This document shows, piece by piece, positions 1 through 9,814 of a stretch of DNA of 64,000 nt. The notes beneath the pieces are model-generated. The model made no database searches. It saw nothing but the letters and a program-made list of their open reading frames with translations, and had not been told where the DNA came from. Origin of the DNA: Meconema thalassinum (taxonomy: Eukaryota; Arthropoda; Insecta; Orthoptera; Tettigoniidae); the NCBI GenBank assembly GCA_946902985.2, contig OX336399.1, positions 157,666,411 through 157,730,410 of the forward strand, written 5' to 3'. The first letter of the stretch is position 1, and every line of letters starts with the position of its first letter. A program made the position numbers and the translations under genes.

Positions 1-756
1 TCTTATTTTTTATCAGCTGTCTCTCGTTTCACTGCTAGGCGTGGTGTTCCTTCTGAGATGTTCTCTGACAACGCTTCCACTTTTCAGGGCGCAGCTTCCC
101 TGTGGAAGAAAGCTCTCACTTCCTCTCCTGCCATGGAACAAATTTCTAATTTTTCTTATTCAAAAGGTTTCAAATGGCGCTTTATACCTCCTTACGCTCC
201 TCATCACGGTGGTAGGTGGGAATCTTGCGTAAAGCTCACTAAACGTCATTTAAGAAAAGTCTTAGGTAATCGAATTCTGAATTATGAAGAATTCAATTCA
301 CTGTCTGTTCTGATTGAAGGTGTTGTTAATTCTCGCCCTTTAACTCCGCTTTCCAATGACCCTGATGACCTACTTCCACTCACCCCTGGTCACTTCCTTA
401 TCGGCACTTCTCTTTCTGCCCCTCCTCCTCTTTCCAATTCTCACAGGGATTCTAATCTACCTATCGCATGGCGTAAACTTGAAGCCCTCCGTAATTCTTT
501 TTGGAAGAGATGGAACTTGGAATATTTAACTTCCTTGCAACGGAGGCAGAAGTGGTTTCTTTCCAGTCCCGACATTAAAGTGGGGGACTTGGTCTTGGTT
601 AGGGATGTTTCTCCCCCTCTAGCCTGGACTTCCGGTAGAGTGACCGAGTGTTATCCTGGAAGAGATGGGAGAGTCAGGGTGGTCAGAGTCTTGACCACTA
701 ACGGTTCGATTACAAGACCCCTGTCTTTGATCGCTCCTCTTCCATTAAATGTGTAA
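1..756 (+). CDS. BEL/Pao retrotransposon pol C-terminus (integrase end plus DUF5641), 5' partial
   Basis: The frame is open from base 1, so the start lies outside the window; the ATG at 58 is internal. Near the left edge is an FSDNAST motif, the second acidic residue of the integrase DDE triad. It is followed by an APHHGGRWE block that carries the catalytic Glu, as in Pao-type integrases. The rest matches the DUF5641 domain that follows integrase in BEL/Pao polyproteins: LTPGHFLIG, a Trp-rich WKRWNLEYL segment, and VGDLVLVRD. The frame ends at the TAA in 754-756, close to the 'PLPLN' ending usual for this family. Integration of element cDNA is the expected role of the complete protein. No stop or frameshift is visible in this part. 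Upstream gag, protease and RT cannot be seen. Confidence 0.9.
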   Translation, partial: SYFLSAVSRFTARRGVPSEMFSDNASTFQGAASLWKKALTSSPAMEQISNFSYSKGFKWRFIPPYAPHHGGRWESCVKLTKRHLRKVLGNRILNYEEFNSLSVLIEGVVNSRPLTPLSNDPDDLLPLTPGHFLIGTSLSAPPPLSNSHRDSNLPIAWRKLEALRNSFWKRWNLEYLTSLQRRQKWFLSSPDIKVGDLVLVRDVSPPLAWTSGRVTECYPGRDGRVRVVRVLTTNGSITRPLSLIAPLPLNV

Positions 757-3700
757 CTGCTTATTTGCTCTCTGTTGGTGTTATATCCCCCCCCCCCCAG
801 TATGGTGTATTCTTTGAATACACGGTACCTGAGATATAATTTTTATTGCTCCTTGCATGTTCATTTCTTCCTTCCTCTTTGTCAAACACCAACAGTGATC
901 TTCTGTTTTCTCCTTGATGGGCAAATCTCTTATGTCTTCATAAGTCTGTTCTAGATATATAACTTCTGTGACCCACCTAGAGTCATCTCGCAGCGAATCT
1001 CTGAAGCTCCTCAATTCTTCCTGGTGCTAGAGGACTTACTTATCCATTTGGCCACCAGATCCTGTTACCATCGCCAGCTATTTTCTCCTTGAGCAAGAGG
1101 ACTACGTCTACTTCTTTACTCACCATGCTGCGCTAGTATCATCTGTTATCAACTCTTTGAAGACCAGCTCAGCAAGAGAAGATCATTTTTTGTTGTAACA
1201 TTGGCAATGTTTATATGTTCTCCTTTTGTCTCCTACCCCCCACTCTTTTTCCCTTCCTTGGACCCTCCGTGCTCCGTTGAGCAGGTCTCACTTCTCAGTC
1301 GGCAGTTGACTCGATCAGTTAAGGCTCCTCTCGAGCCAGCCTCCTCAAACCAAGAGGCACACACTCTTCTACGCCATGTTGGCAAGGTAGTTGTCATCAA
1401 AGGAAACTTCGCCTTCAACATGAAATCAAGATAAGTACCATCTTAAAGTGTTAACCTCATCTTCATGGTTTTAACTTCCACGTGCTTTTATCGATACTTT
1501 TATAGACAGTGTGAAATTATTTATTTTGGGGCAAAAATCATTCTTCGTGGGATTTGCCATGTTAAGCTTTTGCTCTTATAAGCTAATCTTACTAAAAAAG
1601 AGCTTTTCTTAAGCTATTCAAATGAGAAATCCTCTCGCTACGTGGGATATTACCTAATACCCGCTGTCTATAATTCACCAAGCTAGTTCCTCCGTTGGAT
1701 TTTCTCAACCCCATTTTTCTACCAAGGTCGTTCTGGAACCTTCTAGATTCGGTATTTCATCTACAAGTCCTGCCGTTGAAATTTTCACTCACTTGTGAGT
1801 ATGTTATTTAAAATTGAAGAATATCATTCCTGAATTAAAAGCTCAATAGCTAACTTTCTTCCACCGCTGGAACCGCTGGAATGTTCTATGGCACATTTAA
1901 TTGTAACTCACAACTTTCTCAAGAAATAGACTCTCACCTATATAGTGCAATCAGTTATTTCCATAATTGCAATAATTTTCTTTCTCATAAACTTTAGTGT
2001 TTCTATAGTGAACTTTGCATCCATCTTTATAGACTACAGTGATAACCAGTGCTTGCTCCACGTTTCTACCGCGTCGCGATCGTCCGTTTACATTAAATAC
2101 GGCCATGAACATTGATCCTATATCCCAATGATCTTTCCTCAACCTTCTACTAACAACCCATATTAATAAAATTGTAACTTTTCTATAAGGTGTCACTCAC
2201 GAAGTGCCCTTCCAACTTTGCTAGTTTAACATTAATTAAATTCTGTATAATTACGTGTGTGACACACGATTCAAATTCACATTGTTCCTTTCCTATAATC
2301 AGGGAAAACAATTTCTTAAACTCTTGAGCGAGTCATGTTCAGGTTTCACGAAATGGAAACTGTCCCATTTGGCTAGTGATTCCTGCTCAAACTTGGGAAG
2401 TCTAGAACCTTCCTTTTAACTTTCTTCAGGTTTCACAGTAAGTGACCTGCCCTCTTTTGTATAATTCTCATATAGTAATTCTGTTTAAATATAAGAAGTT
2501 GTAGAAACTTCCATCTTATTCTTCATGTTTTTCTTATTGTTATTTTCGAAGTTGTCACTTTCTCTAGAGCATTCTCTCAAGAATGTCTTAAAGTACACTC
2601 TTTGTACTAAATTTAAATGTTTAAACTTTAATTACTACACATGTCTTTTTATTTTCTTATAAAGATTTTAGAAACATGTAAGGTTTCAAACCTCATAAAT
2701 TGTCAATTGCCTGGAGCAATCGTTTAATTTGAGGAGGTCTGCGACCCCATTTCTTAAAAAAGTTTAAATGAACTATGTTTGTCAAAATTATATTACATAA
2801 TTGTTAATTTCCTCAAACTTCTTTGAATTGTTAAATAAATGAAGCGTTTCTTTTCGCTTTTTCATTTTCTAATACAAAGTTTAGGCAAAATCCTGTCTTC
2901 CTTGGCTCTCCCTACTCAATGCCATTAAAATCATTAATAGGGCTTTCACCATTTGTTGCATTTGAGCAAGAACTCTTAATTTTCATCTCACTAAAGTTTC
3001 TATTAGCTTTAATAGCTAATTCTAATTGGCCAGTAAGGCAAGTAAAGCTCGCTAAGCCAGCTACCTGCTTGTGGAGACCCTCTCCGAAAACTTATGGTCA
3101 GTTTTCTAAAAGACAAGTGTTTCTTTTTGTCTAAACTTTTAGCCGGCTCCTCGCTGAGTAAAAGCTTAGCCATTTTCCAATGCAACCATTGGTTCATTTA
3201 CCAAAATTACTCCATAAGGTATAATCTTTTATCATTTTCCTTCTTAGAGACACTTGGCCGCCTTTACCAGAACTCCATAATTTTGGAAATTGAAAATACT
3301 AAACCTGAGTTAAATCATTGGCATTCTTCGAATTATTTTGCAAAAACGAATTTCTTTGAGCAGACATACAGTAAATTTGTTCCTCTCAGTCTTGCCAGAC
3401 CATCACTCTTCCCCATAGTAGTTTTATATATGCTTGAGAGGGATTATACGAAAGCCACTCTCTTGCAAACCGCCCAAGTTCTATCTGTGTTTCTCGTCAG
3501 CTTAGACCAAGTCCTTACTCATTTTAGGTATCCGAGAACGGATTTGCGGTGGCAACCGCTTCTAAGTGTGTTTAAAGTTAAACTTATTAATTTTGTGGGA
3601 CTCTCCTCCTATTTTTCTATCCTTTTTTTTCCAATCCAAAATCTACTTCCTTTTCTTAATCATCTTTCCTTGGTGGGTGGGTTATTCCTCAGCCAATAAA

Positions 3701-4652
3701 CTACCCAGCATTACTATACAGAGTCATTATCTATGTGTGCCGGTTCAGTCGGTGGAGGGCGCGCACTTTTACACTTTTGCCAAACATGTTCAATAATGTG
3801 TCCTTACAGTGCTCATAGCCGATGGTGAAAATGTGCTCCCTCCCTTGTAACACACACCTGACATCTTCTGATGAAACAATGGACAACAATATCATCTAAT
3901 TTTTGTTCTGTAAGAACACAACGTTGTCTGTTATTTTTATTAGTATGTACAGAGCCTTCTAATTGTACTGGCATTAGTCACAGGTTTTCCTGGAAACTTG
4001 ATTCGAAATTTTCGTCTTGTTTCAGAACAAGACTTTTTGCTATTCATATACGAATTTATGGACATACACACGTTCGCGCAATGTGAATTGGTGTCTAGGC
4101 ATGACCAACAATCACAGTAATCACAATACTCACTAAACGTGCAATACTAACGTCTAAGCTTTGCAGATACACGTCCATATGAATGACAAAACACGTGTGA
4201 ACTAACGATATGAGTCAGCGGAGTGCGCCACCTCCGGCTGAACCTCGCCCGCGATCTGCGGCAGTCAAAGCCGGCTTAGCTTGCCGTGTTTATCGGGGCG
4301 CACATAGATAATGGCCCTGTACTACTTGAGTTTGGATATTTGCTTCTGGAAGTAACTAAAATACGATTTTGTCGACGTCTGCCCTGTACAGCTGAGGTTC
4401 ATCTGAGATGCAAACAGGCATCGGCGTATAACAAGCAAATTATTCACGTCGCGTTGGGATTTGGATCAAAGAATATCAATTTTTGTGCCAGTGAGGAAGA
4501 ACAAGTTTGATTTGTCTACTGATTTTAGGAAATAATCTTATTTTGGGCCTATTACCTGGCATGGTGATGATGCTTATACAAGAGTTTGAATTTTGATTCG
4601 TCTGAAAATAAAAATGTATATAAACGCTGGATTTTGAATTTACATTTAGAAC
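757..4652. other. Non-coding AT-rich stretch after the BEL/Pao frame; may include its 3' LTR
   Basis: The stretch opens with a C homopolymer (about 788-799). I see no clear polypurine tract or paired LTR copy, so the LTR cannot be delimited. No recognised coding domain is present. The one long open frame is listed separately. Several short diverged duplications of the type 'gaacctt...ttcaggtttcac' occur around 2330-2440. The segment around 4190-4320 is more GC-rich, without a recognised feature. Confidence 0.4.
3094..3699 (+). other. Unexplained 201-codon open frame
   Basis: This open frame is long for DNA this AT-rich, but its translation is rich in Leu, Phe, Ser and Tyr and matches no family I recognise. 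There is no visible signal peptide, catalytic motif or splice context, and the flanking DNA is non-coding. It follows the BEL/Pao fragment and could be an accidental frame in LTR or 3' untranslated sequence. I do not assign a function and think it is probably not a gene. Confidence 0.12.
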
Positions 4653-4872
4653 TTTGAAAGAATAATAAAATTTCCGCCTTTCAATACTATTTATTGCTAA
4701 TTACTTACAGGGACATGTTTCGAGGGCAAACACTCCCCCTTCATCAGCCTGACCAACAAAACTTCAAAGGAAAACCTTCTTTGCATTAGCACATACAAAT
4801 CACACATATATGTCCCTGTAAGTAATTAGCAATAAATTCTATTGAGAGGCGGAAATTTTATTATTCTTTCAT
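4653..4872. repeat. Short foldback element with roughly 63 bp inverted arms around a hammerhead motif
   Basis: The arms at 4653-4716 and 4810-4872 are reverse complements with a few mismatches. They share the core ATTGCTAATTACTTACAGGG on the left and its complement on the right. The loop holds most of a hammerhead motif on the minus strand, whose stem I runs into the arm. Just outside the right arm, 4882-4897 reads ACGTCAATACGGAC, which recurs at 56160-56173 after another hammerhead-like motif, so the two loci belong to one family. Penelope-like elements are the known metazoan carriers of such motifs; no RT is present here. Confidence 0.65.
4708..4751 (-). ncRNA. Hammerhead ribozyme motif (type I layout)
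   Basis: Read on the minus strand, the order is CAGG, CTGATGA, a stem II hairpin with GGG/CCC-type pairing, GAAA, a minimal stem III (CATG), the cleavage dinucleotide UC, then CCTG. CAGG and CCTG pair as stem I. All invariant core positions (CUGAUGA, GAAA, UH) are present. Stem II has one weak outer pair. Such minimal-stem-III hammerheads are established in Penelope-like retroelements and related repeats. Cleavage activity is inferred from the core only. Confidence 0.65.
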
Positions 4873-5528
4873 AGTTATAGTTACGTCAATACGGACCTGA
4901 ATAATCGACATTATTTACATTTAGAATAACAAAGACCCGAAACATATATCATCGCCTTTCTCCATCTTCATGATAAGTTAACAATTATGACTTCTACAAT
5001 ATTGTCTTTTAAATTCGAATTCGAATGAAAAACTCAGCACTTAAATGGTTAAATACACCTCTCAAAATGTAGCTTCGTTATCGGGTTGTGCATTGTTGCC
5101 ACTAGAATTACCCTCCCAGTCCCTTCACCTTGCCTGAAAGCGTATGAGACGTGATGCTTTCCGCTTCGAAGGTTCAATCACGTTTTTTATCAGTAAGCCA
5201 CCGTACCCAGCGTTAATTTCGTATCCAACTGAAACCGTATAATCGGCATGTTCTTTGTACATGCCCGTATGACAGTTTGATGGCTTGAATAATCACTTGT
5301 CACATACATTCTTTTGCAAAGGACTTGCTTTCATGTCGTCATAAATCTTGTAAAGTCGATTAGGGTCATTATGGCTTGGCTTTAGACAGGGAACGGACGA
5401 CCATGCTGGCATCAGACGTTGGAAGTGTGGCCGAAAACTAGAAAAATAAGGGATAGAAGACTCACCCTGTATAGATATTATTGTTATTATTGTCATTATT
5501 ATTATTATTATTATTATTATCTCTTCTG

Positions 5529-5960
5529 GAATGGCAGGAAGAATGGGAACGTGAACATCGTGGCAAGTGGACCGCTAGGCTCATCAAGCAACTGAAGCCA
5601 TAGTTGTCGAGGGAACATGGTGAGGTTAATTATTACATTACCATGTTTCTCTCTGGCCATGGTTATTATGAAGCATACCTCCATCGAATGGGAATTTCAC
5701 CGAGTTCACGGTGTCGTTATTGTGATGATCAGTGGGATGACGTTCATCACACGTTCTTTGCATGCTTGAGGTGGAGAAATCTTCGAAGGCTTCTGGAAAC
5801 AAAAGCTGGAGTCATTACACCAGACAATGTGGTGGATAAAATGCTCAGAAGAAGAGAAAGTTGGACACAGATTGTTGTCTACATCTCTGAGCTGCTAAAA
5901 AAAAAAGAAGAGGAACCGAGAAGATTGGTTGCTGAAGACAGTGAAGATGATGCTGAGTAA
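5529..5960 (+). pseudogene. R1-like non-LTR retrotransposon, C-terminal zinc-binding tail, 5' truncated
   Basis: The frame gives WQEEWEREHRGKW, then an in-frame TAG at 5601-5603 where the family normally has Trp. It continues with EHGEVNYYITMFLSGHGYY and a CCHC cluster, C-R-Y-C-x7-H-x5-C. This is the zinc-binding tail found after reverse transcriptase in R1/LOA-like LINEs. The frame ends with the TAA at 5958-5960. The non-coding sequence that follows, to about 6165, reads like its 3' untranslated region. On the 5' side the homology stops at an ATT microsatellite (about 5485-5520). No RT core is left, so the copy is dead. Confidence 0.7.
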
Positions 5961-6173
5961 TTTCATTATCATCACGTTAAATGAAATTGACTGAGACCTC
6001 TGGTCGTAACAGTGGCTCCACCCTGAAGTAAGGCCGAACAGGCAGTTCCGGGGTGGCCTTAAGCCAAGTATAGGGTTTGTGGGTTTTTAGTAGGTAAGAA
6101 TCCTGCACAGTTGTAAGTCCGGAAGCTTGCAATCTGTCTTTTGAAGATTTCACCACGGTTTCCCTCTAAGAAC

Positions 6174-7687
6174 TAAAAAAAACAAGTACTTCCGTGAAGA
6201 ACTATACAGCCTATTTTCATATATCCAGCTCATGTTAATTGCCTCTATAAACATACAAAATTTCAGTTTAATTGCTGTAACAGATTCGTAGATATTGAGA
6301 ACCGTCTAAATATTTCAGATGGTCGCCAGGTTGGATTTTTATTTTTGTACTATTACATTAAGATTATTGTGTACGTGTGGTATTCAAACTTCAATCGCAT
6401 GATTAGAACACAGAAGTAAAAACGAGATTTGAAAATTACGCACAGCAGCAATCTTGTGATTATGCAAACAATTGAAATAAATTAGATGCCAGTGGATCAA
6501 CATTTGTATAAGCATTTAACGTGCAACGTTTCACGGCACTCGGATAGTTAATTCGCGAGAAACGTCCATTTAAATATTTATACTTTGCGTCGCCGCCATG
6601 TTGGATTTGTGCTCACCAGGTTACTGAAAGTCCTATAGGTGAACATATGTTCATAGTCTCTATGAACATTAAAAAAATCAGTTTGGTTGCTGTAAAAGAT
6701 TCATAGATATTGAGAACCGTCTAAATATTTCAGAAGCTCGCCATTTAGGATTGTTATATGTATAGGCCATAGAGTTATGTACCATTCAAGGACAATTATT
6801 GCCTAGGTTCATTATTCAAACTTTCACTTCGATCGCATGATTACGACACAAGAAATTAAAATTTAATTTTAAAATTTCGCACAGCCGCCATCTTGAGGTT
6901 ATGTAAACAATTGAATTAAATTAGATGGCAGTGCATTAAAATCTGCAAAATAATTTACTGTACCACATTTCACTGCGCTCAGAGAGTTAAATCACGAGAA
7001 AAGTCTATTAAAATATTTTAAATTCGCTCGGTCGCCATGTTCGTTTTGTACTTTACAGGTTTATGACATATACATCGGTAAACTTGCATCAGTACCCTTT
7101 ATCACCGTACAAAATTGCAGGGTGATATCTGTAATAGTTTCGGAGATATAGAATGTCAGTGAAATATTTCGCACAGCCGCCATTTTGAGGTTATGTAAAC
7201 AATTGGACTAAATTAGACTCCAGTGCATTACAATGATTATATACATTTGCTGTACCAAGTTTCATTACATTTGGATAGTTAAATCGCGAGAAACGTCTAT
7301 TTAAAACTCTCAAATTCGCTTGGCCGCCATGTTGGTTTTGTAGTCACCAGGTTTTTGAAAGTCTCATAGGTGTACTTCTAGTAGTGCCCTTTATCACCGT
7401 ACACAATTTCAGGGCGATATCGGTAATAGTTTCGGAGATATTGAATGCTAGTGAAATATTTCGCACAGGCGCCATGTTGGATTGGTGAGACGTAACAAAA
7501 TTTGAAGGGCACGGTCGAGGTCGCCGGGAATAGTGCTATGAACTTACCGAGTTTCATTGAAATCGCTCCAATCGTTTAGATTTTATTAGGGGGGGGGGAA
7601 ACACACACACCTCTCACACACACACACACACACACACGGACAAAAGGTGATCTCATAAGCCTATTTTTTCAAAATTGAAAATAGGCT
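6174..7687 (+). mobile_element. Family A repeat, near full length: non-coding element with terminal hairpin
   Basis: This non-coding repeat is shared with 18310-19773 and, in reverse, 45765-46818, with fragments at 14330-14404 and 32196-32292. Near the left end is AGCCTATTTTC (6208-6218). The right end is a hairpin whose two strands are AGCCTATTTT (7658-7667) and AAAATAGGCT (7678-7687). The interior holds diverged repeats built around 'GTAAACAATTGAA', 'CGCGAGAAACGTC' and 'CGCCATGTTGG', then an AC microsatellite near 7604-7637. No ORF is present. Short unequal terminal inverted repeats with a 3' hairpin and an internal microsatellite recall non-autonomous Helentron/Helitron2-type elements. That assignment is inference. 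Confidence 0.7.
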
Positions 7688-8116
7688 AAAAATGTTCAAT
7701 TTAATAGTGCTCGGGTACATGAGGATGGTACTTACAGTCTCAAACGGTTGAGAACACCTAGTCTGGGGGAAGACTTAGTAGAAAAGTGGCTGAAGTTTCA
7801 TGTGGTACACGCACCTAGTTTGTGGGGGGGGGAAATAGATGTTACAACTTGAACACACGACAGTATGCACAGTATATAGACGTAGAAGCACACAGGACTG
7901 TTATTGAACTACTCCGAGGGGACTGAGAGTAATATATCAGCATCAGACTTGTAATCCGCTGGAAACACTTCCTGACGCATGTTACTCGAGGGAACACAGA
8001 ATGGGAGAAAAGAATGTTCCAAGCAGATGTTCGAATGGAGATGTGTTATCTCCTTAACAGATCAAACATAGCGGATGGTGTTAAAATCCACCACGGTTCT
8101 TTACTGTATTGGATAT

Positions 8117-8117
<1 letters not shown>
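7688..8117. other. Unassigned DNA
   Basis: I see no ORF, SINE head or inverted repeat here. A short G-run lies near 7822-7830. Confidence 0.4.
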
Positions 8118-8174
<57 letters not shown>

Positions 8175-8175
8175 G
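8118..8175. repeat. AAT microsatellite
   Basis: About 19 uninterrupted AAT units. It is separated by about 240 bp of unassigned sequence from the ATT array that borders the first Dong/R4 copy. Confidence 0.95.
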
Positions 8176-8412
8176 ATATAACTGGATAATAGAAATTGAA
8201 AATTACCTTCTAGATATCAAGGTAACTGACGAAATGTTATGGAACAGGCCTAGCTTCAGATTGTTGGTGATCATACATCATTTTGCTGCAAACCCCCGAA
8301 TGAGAGGCCTTCAAGCATCATACTACGTAGGTAGTACCACCTTCGTGCCTCTTTGTCTTTCAGGTGAATACATGACATGATCCAACCGACGATCACAATG
8401 CACGATGTCCCA

Positions 8413-8415
8413 ATA

Positions 8416-8472
<57 letters not shown>

Positions 8473-8473
8473 T
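8413..8473. repeat. ATT microsatellite at the 3' end of Dong/R4 copy 1
   Basis: About 20 ATT units directly abut the 3' end of the minus-strand LINE described next. They match the array at its other end, as expected for an element inserted into TAA/ATT repeats. Confidence 0.9.
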
Positions 8474-9672
8474 TATATGGTACATATAACACATTGCAGG
8501 TACATTACAACGTAACTATACGGGCTTCAGGGAACCAAAGTACAGTTACTGAAACAGCAACTTCTATGCTAGAATGTGGCTACCCATGAACTTCCGAACG
8601 ATTCTAGTTGTTGATAGAACTACTGCCTTCTGCATTAGTTTGTACAGTTGCGTATCCAGATCCAGTTCTTTAAGGCAAGGCAATCAAGGTACTTGGGATC
8701 ACGCCCGTACTTGAGACAATGAAAGGTATGGTCTTTACCCGTTCTACATCCCATTGTCGTTTGATAGGGTCGACCAACTCACTGTATTTTCTGATCTTTT
8801 CAATGTGTTTTGACTGGAGATTCTTGTTGTTAGGAATCGCAACATCAATCAATGTAGTTTACTTGATTTTCTTGCTGACAACCATCAGATCCGGCCTGTT
8901 GTGTGATACCAATTGATCAGTCAAAATAGTTCGGTCCCAATACTACTTGCATTCCTTATTTTCAAGATCACACTCTGGCTGATATTGGTAGTACGGAACT
9001 TTCTTTCCTTTTAGAAGCTGAAACTTATCAGCCAACTCCTGATGCAAGATTTTAGCAACTGCATCATTCCTTTGTTTGTGCTCCGTCGCCAGGAAATACC
9101 TACATGCAGATGTAATATGGTGTATTGTTTCTGACTGTTGACAGCCGTAGCGGCACTAATCATCTGGTACAGTGGGATATTTTACAATGAACTTGAGGTA
9201 GTTCCTTGTAGGGATGACTTGGTCTTGAATTGTAAGCATAAAACCTTCAGTTTCTGGAAAGATCTGTCCTGAAGTGAGCCAGTAGTTTGACGCAGTTATA
9301 TCAACATTTGCTTGACTCGCCCCATTTGGATGTCTTCCGTGCAAAGGTTTTGCTTTCCATGCTTCCATCTTCTGAAAGTCACTATGTAGGAGGTGTTGAA
9401 TCTCTTGTTGACACAAGACCAGTGGCGTTGATCTGTCCGCCTCACTGATGGCTCTGTGAAGTACAGATGACCTCGCTTCTGCGTAGAAGTACTCCCGAAG
9501 GCTGTCTATCTGTCGTTTCATCTCGTTGTCAATGTCAACGAACCCACGTCCACCTAGGCTTCTGGGTAGAGTAAATCGCTCTATTGAAGATCGTGGGTGG
9601 TGTTTCCTTCCTTTTGCGAGCATCGTTCTCATTTTTCGCTCAAGACCTTCGATGTCCGTTTTACACCATTTG

Positions 9673-9673
<1 letters not shown>
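8474..9673 (-). pseudogene. Dong/R4-clade LINE, copy 1: 5' truncated and decayed
   Basis: Read leftwards from 9672, the homology covers the RT C-terminal region (KGRKHHPRSSIERF, LGGRGFVDI), a conserved PLHGRHPNG block, PETEGF...IQDQV, a CCHC finger, then NRPDL...(K)...LIDVAIP near 8830-8910. The RPD...D pattern is that of the restriction-like endonuclease of R2/R4-type LINEs. The C-terminus (QKAVVLSTTRIVR) ends about 8567. Several in-frame stops (after VPDD; around YWDR; before TTLIDV) and a shift near 8690 make it a pseudogene. RT catalytic motifs are missing. The element lies exactly between two ATT arrays, the preferred target of Dong-type LINEs. The family also has a longer copy at 21722-23657. 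Confidence 0.85.

Positions 9674-9735
<62 letters not shown>
9674..9735. repeat. ATT microsatellite at the 5' end of Dong/R4 copy 1
   Basis: About 20 ATT units abut the 5' truncation point of the LINE. Together with 8413-8473 they bracket the insertion. Confidence 0.9.
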
Positions 9736-9814
9736 AAGTACGTATTTTTACTAAGATTTATTCCTATGTCGTGGATTTGTTTAGGGTATGGCTTTTAGTG
9801 CCGGGAGTAGGGGG

